A stretch of 64,000 nucleotides of DNA from the NCBI GenBank assembly GCA_049302185.1, contig JBAQLV010000007.1, positions 1 to 64,000 on the forward strand, given 5' to 3'. The stretch's first letter is position 1. Each line of letters starts with the position of its first letter. This DNA is from UBA1546 sp049302185 (GTDB lineage Bacteria > Nitrospirota > Thermodesulfovibrionia > Thermodesulfovibrionales > UBA1546). Under the pieces are notes generated by a model that searched no databases, was not told the DNA's origin, and was given only the letters and a program-made list of their open reading frames with translations. This document shows positions 49,039 to 57,098 of this stretch, in pieces. Position numbers and translations under genes: made by a program.

Positions 49039-51546
49039 ATGAATTCCGTAGTTATTGTTGAGTCGCCCGCAAAGGCAAAGACAATAAATAAATTTCTTGG
49101 AAAGGATTTCACGGTGAAGTCTTCCATTGGTCATATCCGCGATTTGGTGGAGGGAGAACTTGGAGTGGATGTGAACAACAATTTTCAGCCCAAGTATGAG
49201 GTTCCCGCCGAGAAAAAAAAAGTGGTAGCCGAATTGAAAAAAATTGCCAAAGGCGCGGATGTGGTATGGCTCGCAACAGATGAAGACCGCGAAGGCGAGG
49301 CCATCGCGTGGCATTTGTCGGAAGCGCTGGATTTGAGCGAGAATAAAACGAGACGCATTACTTACTCTGAAATTACGAAAGACGCAATTCAAAAAGCGAT
49401 TGAAAATCCGAGAACAATTGATAAAAATTTAGTTGACGCTCAACAAGCGCGCAGAGTTTTGGACAGATTGGTTGGCTATGAGATTTCGCCAATCCTTTGG
49501 AAGAAAGTGAAGCCTGCGCTATCGGCAGGAAGGGTGCAGAGCGTTGCCGTGAGATTGATTGTGGAGCGGGAAAGAGAGATACAAAATTTCAAATCCGTTT
49601 CATCTTACAAAGTGTCGGCTGTTTTTCTGGATGAGAAAAACGAGATGGTGAAAGCGGAACTGCCGAAAAAGTTCCAAACCAAAGAAGAGGCGAAATCATT
49701 CCTCAAAAAATGCAAAGGTGCGGAGTTCTCCATCGCCAACATAGAGACAAAACCCGCAAAGAAATCTCCATCCGCTCCTTTTACCACTTCAACACTTCAG
49801 CAGGAGGCGGGAAGAAAATTCGGATACTCTGTTGCTCAAACAATGAGAATTGCGCAGGGACTTTACGAGAGCGGAAAGATAACCTACATGCGCACGGATT
49901 CGGTAAACCTGTCCGACACTGCGCTGTGTCAGGCGAAAATAGAGGTTGAACGATTGTACGGCAAAGACTTTGTGAATATCCGCCGTTACAAAACCAAGAG
50001 CAAAGGCGCACAGGAGGCGCACGAGGCCATCCGCCCGACCTATCTCGGCGTTTACGAAATTGAAGGCGATGCGCAGGAGCGGCGTATCTATGACCTGATC
50101 TGGAAAAGAACCATCGCCTCGCAGATGAGCGATGCGCTGCTGGAGAAAACCACAGCAACCATCCGCGTGTCAACGGCTGCTGAAAACTTTGTTGCGCAGG
50201 GCGAGGTTTTGAAGTTTGAAGGATTTCTGAAAGTTTATCTGGAAGGAAGAGACGATGAAGATGAGAAAAACGCAGAAGGCATTCTGCCTCCTTTGAGAAT
50301 CGGCGAGAAACTCACCGGCAGGGAAATAACTGCTACAGAACAATTCACGCATCATCCGCCCCGGTACACAGAAGCTACACTTGTGCGCAAGATGGAGGAA
50401 CTCGGCATCGGAAGACCTTCAACCTATGCTCCAACCATCTTCACCATTCAAAAGAGAAATTATGTGGTGAAAGAAGACCGCGATGGCGTGAAAAGGAATT
50501 TCAGTTGTCTCACCTTGAAGAATGGGAATATCAAGGCAGAAGAAAAATCCGAAAACACAGGCGCTGAGAAATCAAAGCTCTTTCCCACTGACATCGGCAT
50601 GGTGGTGAATGATTTTCTGATGGATAATTTCAAAGACATTATGGACTTTAATTTCACGGCAAAGGTGGAGGAGGAGTTTGACGAAATTGCCGGGGGAAAA
50701 TTAGCGTGGACAAAGATGCTTGCGGAGTTTTACAAGCCCTTTCATAAAACCGTGGAGGATACAGCGGAAACATCCGCGCGCCAGAGCGGCGAGCGCGTGC
50801 TCGGCAAAGACCCTGAGATGGGAAAACAGGTGATTGTGCGGCTCGGAAAGTTTGGGCCTATAGTTCAAATCGGGCACCAGGATGACGAGGAGAAACCGCG
50901 CTATGCTTCGCTTCGCAAGGATCAGCGCATGGATACCATCACCTTTGAACAGGCAATGGAGCTATTTAAGCTCCCCCGCAACCTCGGCACGCACGAAGGC
51001 GATGAGGTGATCGTGAATATCGGCCGTTTCGGCCCGTACATAAAATATCAGGACGGATATGTGTCCCTCCCGAAAGACGAAGACCCGAACACGATTTCGC
51101 TGGAAAGGGTGAAGGAAATTCTGAACGGCCCCCGCCTGCCCAAGGTATTGGGCAAGTTTAAGGATGAAGACATCATCGTGGCCAAAGGGAGATTCGGCCC
51201 GTATGTGAAATACAAAAACATCTTTGCATCCCTCGGCAAAGGGGAAGACCCGCTCTGTGTAACACTGGAGCGCGCCATTGAACTGGTGACAGCGAAGGAG
51301 AAGAAAGAGCTGGATAAAATCATTAAATCGTGGGATGAGGATGCGCGGGTGCGCGTGGTGAACGGCAGATACGGCCCGTGTATTCAGTCCGGGAAAAAAT
51401 TCTTCCGCATCCCCGCCGGCAAAAAGCCGCAGGATATTACGCTGGATAAATGCCTTGCCCTGTCGGGATTAAACGAGGAAAAGAAAAAACCCAAAGCTGC
51501 AAGCGCAAAGGGAAAAACGAAAGCCAAAACCCGCAAGGCGGGATAA
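49039..51546 (+). CDS. topA: DNA topoisomerase I of Bacteroidota-type architecture
   Basis: An 835-residue type IA topoisomerase. VIVESPAKAKTI and DEDREGEAIAWHL form the TOPRIM site; the catalytic Tyr is in GKITYMRTDS. Instead of C-terminal zinc fingers it has repeated GRFGPYIKY/GKFGPIVQ units and a basic Lys/Ala tail. This layout, with phrases such as FLKVYLEGRDDEDE and LGIGRPSTYAPTI, is what I know from Bacteroidota TopA. Base and codon use (many GCG, CGC and GAG codons) differ from dprA. It probably replaced a native topA at the usual locus. Confidence 0.95.
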   Translation: MNSVVIVESPAKAKTINKFLGKDFTVKSSIGHIRDLVEGELGVDVNNNFQPKYEVPAEKKKVVAELKKIAKGADVVWLATDEDREGEAIAWHLSEALDLSENKTRRITYSEITKDAIQKAIENPRTIDKNLVDAQQARRVLDRLVGYEISPILWKKVKPALSAGRVQSVAVRLIVEREREIQNFKSVSSYKVSAVFLDEKNEMVKAELPKKFQTKEEAKSFLKKCKGAEFSIANIETKPAKKSPSAPFTTSTLQQEAGRKFGYSVAQTMRIAQGLYESGKITYMRTDSVNLSDTALCQAKIEVERLYGKDFVNIRRYKTKSKGAQEAHEAIRPTYLGVYEIEGDAQERRIYDLIWKRTIASQMSDALLEKTTATIRVSTAAENFVAQGEVLKFEGFLKVYLEGRDDEDEKNAEGILPPLRIGEKLTGREITATEQFTHHPPRYTEATLVRKMEELGIGRPSTYAPTIFTIQKRNYVVKEDRDGVKRNFSCLTLKNGNIKAEEKSENTGAEKSKLFPTDIGMVVNDFLMDNFKDIMDFNFTAKVEEEFDEIAGGKLAWTKMLAEFYKPFHKTVEDTAETSARQSGERVLGKDPEMGKQVIVRLGKFGPIVQIGHQDDEEKPRYASLRKDQRMDTITFEQAMELFKLPRNLGTHEGDEVIVNIGRFGPYIKYQDGYVSLPKDEDPNTISLERVKEILNGPRLPKVLGKFKDEDIIVAKGRFGPYVKYKNIFASLGKGEDPLCVTLERAIELVTAKEKKELDKIIKSWDEDARVRVVNGRYGPCIQSGKKFFRIPAGKKPQDITLDKCLALSGLNEEKKKPKAASAKGKTKAKTRKAG

Positions 51547-51563
51547 GAAAAACAGCCTGCTGA

Positions 51564-51701
51564 ATGCTTTTTCCCCTTGCGGAAAAATATTCCAAAAAGA
51601 CAGGCAAGGTACTCCAGTGCCATAAAAAAGATTGCGGATATAAAGTCGGAATCGACTCGCAACGAGAAGAGGTCAATCAATTAGAAGAGACAACGGCATA
51701 G
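51564..51701 (+). CDS. Possible zinc-ribbon stub after topA
   Basis: A 45-residue ORF, MLFPLAEKYSKKTGKVLQCH then KDCGYKVGI. The pattern resembles the zinc finger tail of other type IA topoisomerases (SKKTGK...C...CGYK), which the resident TopA lacks. It could be the C-terminal remnant of the displaced native topA. There is no clear ribosome binding site, so it may not be expressed. Confidence 0.35.
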   Translation: MLFPLAEKYSKKTGKVLQCHKKDCGYKVGIDSQREEVNQLEETTA

Positions 51702-52387
51702 CCAATAAAAGACCCTTTATTATAGGCATCGGCGGCAGCCACAGCGGAGCCGGCAAGACGACCATTGCCGAGGCGATTCTGAAATACCTTACCTCTCAAA
51801 GTTCGGAGTCCGGTCGCCCCGGACGACTCGTCCGCACTCGGGCGGACTCGCCGAGGAGAGCCGAGGCGAGAGTCCGGAGTTCAAAAATAAAAAACAGGGA
51901 ATCACTCATCACTCGTCACTCGTCACTTGTCACTTGTAAGGATTGGGGCGCAATCAAATACACAAAAACTGCCATTTACGCCTCAATAATTGATGACCCG
52001 GAGACATTAACGCAGGAAAGCAAAGATACTGCAAGGCTCATCAACGCAGGCGCCGAAAAAGTGCTGTGGGTTCAATCGCCTCCGGAAGAACTCAAGGAGG
52101 TTCTTCCCATGGCTGTTGACAGGCTTTCCAATGTCAGAGGGATAATAGTGGAAGGCAACAGCGCAATTGAGTTTTTGAAACCTGATATTGTAATATTTGT
52201 ATCTGGAAGGCATGGCGGCGCTTTAAAGAAAAGCGCTGAAAGAGTTCTTGAAACTGCAGACATAATTTTATTTGAGGATGAACCTCCCATGAAACTGCCT
52301 GCAAAGGCAAAGAGATTTAAGGTTGTTTTTACACCGATGTCAGGATTTGATGAATGCTTGGATTACATACAGAAATTGCTGAAATGA
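51698..52387 (+). CDS. MobB-like P-loop protein with missing or non-standard start
   Basis: GIGGSHSGAGKTTIAEAILK is a P-loop of the MobB/CobQ kind; after a repeat tract the gene resumes KDWGAIKYTKTAIYASIIDD and continues with DTARLINAGAEKVLWVQ, NVRGIIVEGNSAIEF and a normal C-terminus at 52387. MobB assists molybdenum cofactor guanylation. No ATG, GTG or TTG lies upstream of the P-loop in frame after the previous stop (ATA at 51698 is used as boundary); the topA replacement may have removed the start. GTG at 52061 could start a truncated form. Repeat insertion makes function doubtful. Confidence 0.6.
   Translation: MANKRPFIIGIGGSHSGAGKTTIAEAILKYLTSQSSESGRPGRLVRTRADSPRRAEARVRSSKIKNRESLITRHSSLVTCKDWGAIKYTKTAIYASIIDDPETLTQESKDTARLINAGAEKVLWVQSPPEELKEVLPMAVDRLSNVRGIIVEGNSAIEFLKPDIVIFVSGRHGGALKKSAERVLETADIILFEDEPPMKLPAKAKRFKVVFTPMSGFDECLDYIQKLLK
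51794..51937. repeat. 144-base composite repeat inserted in frame in the mobB-like gene
   Basis: The first part (about 51794-51880) is palindromic CGGAGTCCGG / GGACTCGCC / GAGAGTCCGGAG sequence; the second (about 51898-51937) is tandem CACTCGTCACTTGTCACTTG. The insert keeps the frame, adding about 48 codons rich in Arg and Ser directly after the P-loop helix. Confidence 0.72.
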
Positions 52388-52394
52388 GATGCGA

Positions 52395-52565
52395 ATGAAA
52401 AACAGAATAGAAGAAGCGATTAAAAAAAAGGCTGTCAAAGGCAGGCTTTCATGCAGCGCTGCAAGGAAAATCGCAGAGGAGATTGGAGTGTCCTATAAAA
52501 TTGTCGGTAATGCCGCTGACAGGCTCAAGATAAAAATCACGGACTGCAGTCTGGGGTGTTTCTGA
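52395..52565 (+). CDS. Small winged-helix-like protein with C-terminal LGCF
   Basis: A 56-residue protein, MKNRIEEAIKKKAVKGRLSC, then a helix-turn-helix-like segment (ARKIAEEIGVSYKIVGNAAD) and IKITDCSLGCF at the end. The terminal CxLGC is a likely metal- or thiol-reactive motif. It lies 7 bases after the mobB-like gene and its TGA overlaps the ccsA ATG (TGATG), so it is probably translated. I recall similar small proteins beside molybdenum cofactor genes but know no function. Confidence 0.6.
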   Translation: MKNRIEEAIKKKAVKGRLSCSAARKIAEEIGVSYKIVGNAADRLKIKITDCSLGCF

Positions 52566-53386
52566 TGGATGCAAAGATAATATTTTTTGAACTCGCCCTG
52601 ACATTATATTTTGCGGCAATGATAATAAGCATTGTCGAACTATTCAAGGGGTCAAAGACAACAGCCAAGTTAATGCTTTCATCAGTGGTTGTCGGTTTTC
52701 TACTTCATACAGTGAATATCATCTATCGCTACATCGACGCAGGCTATGTACCGATAACAAACTTTCATGAAGCGACGTCTTTTTTTACGTGGTGTACCGT
52801 GCTTCTTTTCCTCTTCCTTGAATTCAGGTATAAGATTGGCCTTCTCGGCTCTTTTATAATGCCTGTTGTATTTGTGCTGATGCTTTCGTCCTCCATGCTT
52901 CCGAGAGAGATAAAACCTTTAGATCCTGTCCTCCGAAGCTACTGGCTCGGGATTCATACAGTGCTTGCATTCCTCGGCAATGCATCATTTGCAATGGCGT
53001 TCGGCCTTGGAATCATGTATCTTGTGCAGGAACACTATGTAAAATCCAAACATCCGAGCGGTCTTTTCCAGAGACTGCCGAGCCTTCAGAGCCTCGATGA
53101 GATAAGTTACAGGCTCATCACCATCGGATTCCCTTTACTCACACTTGCAATCATAACCGGCGCTGTATGGGCTGACAAGGCATGGGGCAGCTATCTCAGG
53201 GGAGACCCGCGAGAGGTCTGGGCCCTCGTCACGTGGCTCATTTATGCAATAGTGCTTCACACAAGGCTTATTGCCGGTTGGAGGGGGAAGAGGGCTGCAA
53301 TACTCTCAATAATCGGTTTCCTCACAATCATCATCGCATTTTTCGGCATTAAACTACTAAGAAAAGGTCTTCATGTCTTTCTATGA
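52565..53386 (+). CDS. Cytochrome c assembly protein CcsA/HemX-like
   Basis: A 273-residue membrane protein with eight predicted helices and the tryptophan-rich haem motif WADKAWGSYLRGDPREVWALVTW near residues 198-220, plus conserved His residues (IHTVLAF). It matches the CcsA/HemX family, involved in haem export for cytochrome c or in hemA regulation. It overlaps hemA by 4 bases, which favours the HemX role. Confidence 0.88.
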   Translation: MDAKIIFFELALTLYFAAMIISIVELFKGSKTTAKLMLSSVVVGFLLHTVNIIYRYIDAGYVPITNFHEATSFFTWCTVLLFLFLEFRYKIGLLGSFIMPVVFVLMLSSSMLPREIKPLDPVLRSYWLGIHTVLAFLGNASFAMAFGLGIMYLVQEHYVKSKHPSGLFQRLPSLQSLDEISYRLITIGFPLLTLAIITGAVWADKAWGSYLRGDPREVWALVTWLIYAIVLHTRLIAGWRGKRAAILSIIGFLTIIIAFFGIKLLRKGLHVFL

Positions 53387-54651
53387 ACATTCTTGTTGTC
53401 GGACTCAACCATAAAACAGCTGGCATAGATGTCAGGGAAAAGCTTGCCTTTAACGGACAGAAACTTGAGGAAGGCCTGCAGAGGATTAAAACCCTTCCTG
53501 ATGTAAAAGAGGCCGTCATCCTGTCAACATGCAACAGGGTTGAAATCTATGCCGCTGTAACCAACGCTGCAGCTACGCATGAGACAATAAAAAATTTCAT
53601 CTCTGAGTTTCATGGAATTGACAGGAGCGCACTTGAAACATCACTTTACGCATACGAAAACATAAACGCTGTCAGGCATGTCTTCAGGGTTGCATCAAGC
53701 CTTGATTCAATGATTGTCGGCGAACCTCAGATACTCGGTCAGATTAAAGATGCGTTTGATTTTTCACTCCAGAAAAAAGCAACAGGGATACTCCTCAATA
53801 AACTCATGAAGAAGACAATATCTGTTGCAAAACGGATACGCACAGAGACAAAGATTGCCGAAAATGCAGTATCAATAAGCTTTGCTGCTGTTGAACTCGC
53901 AAAAAAGATTTTTACAGACCTCTCAACAAAATCTTTTATGCTCCTCGGCGCCGGTGACATGGCAGAACTTGCGGCAAGACACCTCATGAGCAGCGGAGTT
54001 AAGGATGTCCTCGTTGCAAACAGGACTTATGAGAGCGGCGAGAAACTTGCAAAAGAATTCAATGGACGGGCTGTAAGATTTGAGGATTTTGTACATGAGA
54101 TTGTCAACACAGATATTGTCATATGTTCAATAGGCGCATCAAAATACGTGCTCATGAAAGAACAGATGCAGAAGGTTATGAAAGAAAGAAGGCATAAACC
54201 CGTTTTTATAATTGACATCTCTGTGCCAAGAAACATAGACCCTGAGATAAATAACATAGACAATGTCTATCTTTATGATGTTGATGACCTGCATGGGATT
54301 GTTGATACAAACAAGCTTGAGCGCCAAAAAGAGGCTGAGAAGGCGGAAGGAATAATAGCTGAGGAGATAGAAACCTTTCAAAAATGGCTGGCATCGCTTG
54401 ATTCTGTTCCGACAGTCGTTGCCCTGCGCGACAGGGCGGATGCCGTCAAAAAAGAAGAGATTGAAAAACTCCTGAATAAACTTCCTGCACTTGGAGAAAA
54501 AGAAAAAGAGGCTGTTGAATATATGGCAAATGCAATCATAAACAAACTAATTCACCCTCCGACCGCTGCTCTAAAAGAAGACTCCGAGGACAAGGACATT
54601 CTCATTGCAACAATCAGAAAACTTTACGGGTTGAATGAGAAAGAAGAGTAA
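53383..54651 (+). CDS. hemA: Glutamyl-tRNA reductase
   Basis: A 422-residue enzyme that reduces glutamyl-tRNA to glutamate-1-semialdehyde, the first committed step of tetrapyrrole synthesis. GLNHKTAGIDVREKLAF, STCNRVEIYA with the catalytic Cys, GEPQILGQIKDAF, and the NADPH-binding GAGDMAELAARHL are all present; the C-terminal dimerisation domain is complete. No further hem genes follow. Confidence 0.96.
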   Translation: MNILVVGLNHKTAGIDVREKLAFNGQKLEEGLQRIKTLPDVKEAVILSTCNRVEIYAAVTNAAATHETIKNFISEFHGIDRSALETSLYAYENINAVRHVFRVASSLDSMIVGEPQILGQIKDAFDFSLQKKATGILLNKLMKKTISVAKRIRTETKIAENAVSISFAAVELAKKIFTDLSTKSFMLLGAGDMAELAARHLMSSGVKDVLVANRTYESGEKLAKEFNGRAVRFEDFVHEIVNTDIVICSIGASKYVLMKEQMQKVMKERRHKPVFIIDISVPRNIDPEINNIDNVYLYDVDDLHGIVDTNKLERQKEAEKAEGIIAEEIETFQKWLASLDSVPTVVALRDRADAVKKEEIEKLLNKLPALGEKEKEAVEYMANAIINKLIHPPTAALKEDSEDKDILIATIRKLYGLNEKEE

Positions 54652-54653
54652 GG

Positions 54654-55691
54654 CTAAACAACTGTCCACTGCTGGGGCAGGAACAGGCGTTCGTAGGTCA
54701 TCATCGCAAACCTGTCAGTCATGCCTGCAACAAAGTCACAAACCATCCTGTGTTTGTTCAGTTTCTTCTCAGCGGGAATATCCTTAAAGACCTCTTCAAT
54801 ATGTTCAAGATAATACTCGTATAAATCCCCCAGTATCTTTTTTGCCTTCCTGAACTCTATTCTTGTAGTATCGCTCTCATACACACGTTCATAAAGAAAA
54901 TCTCTCAGCATATATGTTGCTGATGACACCTCAGAACTCATAGAGAGCCTTTCAAGGTCTGTGCTGAGGGATTGATATATGAAGTCCTTTACCATTGTGT
55001 CTATTCTCCCTGAATGGGTATCACCAATCACCTTCGTGATATCCTTTGGTATATCTGATTTTTTTATAACCCCTGCCCTCAATGCATCATCAAGGTCGTG
55101 ATTAACATAGGCAATGATATCCGAGACGCGCACAACCTGCCCTTCAAGTGTCTCTGCCCTGTCTGCCTTTGTTTCAGGAATAATCATGCCCTTGCCTTTT
55201 GAATGTTTTACAATGCCGTTCCTTACCTCATAAGTGAGATTCAGTCCCTTCCCGTTCTGCTCAAGAAAATCCACTACTCTCAGGCTCTGTTTATAATGGT
55301 CAAAACCTTCAGGATGTATCTCCCTCAGTATTGCCTCGCCTGCATGTCCGAACGGTGTGTGCCCAAGGTCGTGTCCGAGGGCAATTGCCTCTGTTAAATC
55401 TTCGTTTAATCTTAATGCGCGTGAAATAGTCCTTGCAATCTGCGACACCTCAAGGACATGGGTGAGGCGTGTTCTGTAGTGGTCGCCCTTAGGCGCAAGG
55501 AATACCTGTGTCTTGTGTTTTAATCTCCTGAATGCCTTTGAATGGATAATCCTGTCCCTATCACGCTGAAAGCATGTCCTTATCTCGCCTTCTTTTTCAG
55601 GCTTCATCCTGCCTTTGCTGTTTGCGCTCAGACATGCCTTTGGGTGAAGGGTCTTTCTCTCAATCTCCTCTGTCTGTTCACGAATGGTCAT
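54654..55691 (-). CDS. dgt: Deoxyguanosinetriphosphate triphosphohydrolase-like HD protein
   Basis: A 345-residue HD-superfamily enzyme. CFQRDRDRIIHSKAFRRLKHKTQVF, then RTRLTHVLEVSQIARTI and ALGHDLGHTPFGHAGE give the metal-binding H...HD...D residues. It cleaves dNTPs to nucleoside and triphosphate. Length is typical of the short dGTPase-like class. It converges with hemA, with 2 bases between stops. Confidence 0.92.
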   Translation of the reverse strand: MTIREQTEEIERKTLHPKACLSANSKGRMKPEKEGEIRTCFQRDRDRIIHSKAFRRLKHKTQVFLAPKGDHYRTRLTHVLEVSQIARTISRALRLNEDLTEAIALGHDLGHTPFGHAGEAILREIHPEGFDHYKQSLRVVDFLEQNGKGLNLTYEVRNGIVKHSKGKGMIIPETKADRAETLEGQVVRVSDIIAYVNHDLDDALRAGVIKKSDIPKDITKVIGDTHSGRIDTMVKDFIYQSLSTDLERLSMSSEVSSATYMLRDFLYERVYESDTTRIEFRKAKKILGDLYEYYLEHIEEVFKDIPAEKKLNKHRMVCDFVAGMTDRFAMMTYERLFLPQQWTVV

Positions 55692-55694
55692 AGT

Positions 55695-56930
55695 TCACAC
55701 AATATACAAAAACCTTTTCTTAAACTCCTTCACTCTCATATTCGCCGAAGATGCTATTTTCTTTATATTCTCAGTCTTAAAATCTTCCTTCTCCAGTCTC
55801 ATCATATATTCCCTTCCGACAAGATACGGCTCAGAGGTTATATCAACATATCTCATCTTCGGCTTCCCTGTCTCAGGCTCAAACATCTCGCAGAAAGGCA
55901 CTGATTTAAGCTTCCCCTCATAAAAGACTATCATGGAGCCTGTGCCGCCCATTAAGAGAAATCTCACAGCTCCGTATCCGAGGTTTCTTGTATATTCAGC
56001 ATCAAACGGAATCGGGTTTGCAGCCCTAAGTTCATAGCCTATGTTTTTATCAACAATTGTGACTTTTATGCCCCGGTTTTCAAGGCTTTTATTCACAAGC
56101 ATCTTCATCACCCTTCCAAGCTGAATCTCGGATAGCCTCACCCTGCCTGTCTCATCCTTCTCCACGCATTCATGCCTCAGAAGCTCTTCAGGGTCAAACT
56201 TGTTTGCAATGCCCTCTGCAAGAATGGCAACTCCGTAATCTTTGCCTATTGAAAGACTTTTGATAATAGAGCCTTCAAGTATGTCGGCGACTTTTTTAAA
56301 TGAAAGCTTTTCTTCCTTAAATTCCTCGGGGATTAACGTGACTGTTGCTCCTGCTGCCTTCCCTATGCCGAGCGCAAGATGTCCTGTGTACCTGCCCATC
56401 GTTGTCACAAAATACCACCTTCCGGCTGCCCGCGCATCTTCAAGAATATTCTCTACGAGTTCAACCCCCCAGTGCCTTGCAGTTTCATAACCGAATGTCG
56501 GCATTCCGCCGGGCATAGGCAGGTCATTGTCTATTGTTTTAGGAACATGGACAACTGCAATGCTCCCTTTCGCCTCTTTTTCTATCCACCTTGCCATGTA
56601 GAGCGTTCCTTCTCCGCCGATTGTAATAAGATACCTTGCCTTGAGTGATTTCAAAGTTGACATAAGAACTCTGAAACGCTCTTTCGCCTTCTCAGGGAAA
56701 TCTCTTGATGTTCTAAGGATTGAACCGCCTGTGATGTGTATCTTGCTTACATTATCAAAAGTGAGTTCTAAAACCTTCTTCTTATCTCCTGCAAAAAGGC
56801 TCTTGAATCCTCCGACTATGCCTATCACCTTCTTGCCTTTTTTTATAGCCTCAATAGACGCAGCGCTTATAACGCCGTTGATGCCCGGTGCAGGCCCTCC
56901 TCCGACAACTATTGCAATTGTTTCTTTCAT
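55695..56930 (-). CDS. pfk: 6-phosphofructokinase family, intermediate ATP/PPi type
   Basis: A 411-residue PFK. GGGPAPGINGVI begins the phosphoryl-donor site; GGEGTLYMARWI has the Gly found in ATP enzymes (PPi enzymes have Asp there), while PKTIDND has the Lys typical of PPi enzymes (ATP enzymes have Gly). This combination marks the group of long, atypical PFKs. PGGMPTFGYETAR and TTMGRYTGHLALG complete the site. It is next to the aldolase gene, so it acts in glycolysis. Confidence 0.9.
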   Translation of the reverse strand: MKETIAIVVGGGPAPGINGVISAASIEAIKKGKKVIGIVGGFKSLFAGDKKKVLELTFDNVSKIHITGGSILRTSRDFPEKAKERFRVLMSTLKSLKARYLITIGGEGTLYMARWIEKEAKGSIAVVHVPKTIDNDLPMPGGMPTFGYETARHWGVELVENILEDARAAGRWYFVTTMGRYTGHLALGIGKAAGATVTLIPEEFKEEKLSFKKVADILEGSIIKSLSIGKDYGVAILAEGIANKFDPEELLRHECVEKDETGRVRLSEIQLGRVMKMLVNKSLENRGIKVTIVDKNIGYELRAANPIPFDAEYTRNLGYGAVRFLLMGGTGSMIVFYEGKLKSVPFCEMFEPETGKPKMRYVDITSEPYLVGREYMMRLEKEDFKTENIKKIASSANMRVKEFKKRFLYIV

Positions 56931-56954
56931 ATCATTTTATAAAATTGCATTCAA

Positions 56955-57084
56955 GGAAGGGCATGGTATTTAAGCGGTTTTTTTGACCGCAATTCCTATA
57001 ACAAATATCAGATACAGAGCGGGCAAAACCTCGGAGTCCCGAAAGCATTCGGGGCGAGAATGAGCGAGGATACCATGCACTTCC
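56955..57084. repeat. Inverted-repeat element between pfk and the aldolase gene
   Basis: GGAAGGGCATGGTAT (56955-56969) and ATACCATGCACTTCC (57070-57084) match at 14 of 15 positions as an inverted repeat and enclose 130 bases. The interior has the hairpin TCCCGAAAGCATTCGGGG and GCGAGAATGAGCGAGG, similar in style to the insert at 51794. Confidence 0.55.
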
Positions 57085-57098
57085 TAATTTATATATCC

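Noticed and set aside
51898..51937. CRISPR-like tandem units (CACTCGTCACT) here and at 12244 and 10990
   Set aside because: The units are 7-8 bases without spacers and lie inside reading frames; no CRISPR array or cas gene is present in the window.
52061..52387. GTG at 52061 as the normal start of the gene ending at 52387
   Set aside because: The frame is open far upstream and includes a P-loop and MobB-like sequence, so GTG 52061 would give only a truncated protein; it is kept just as an alternative.
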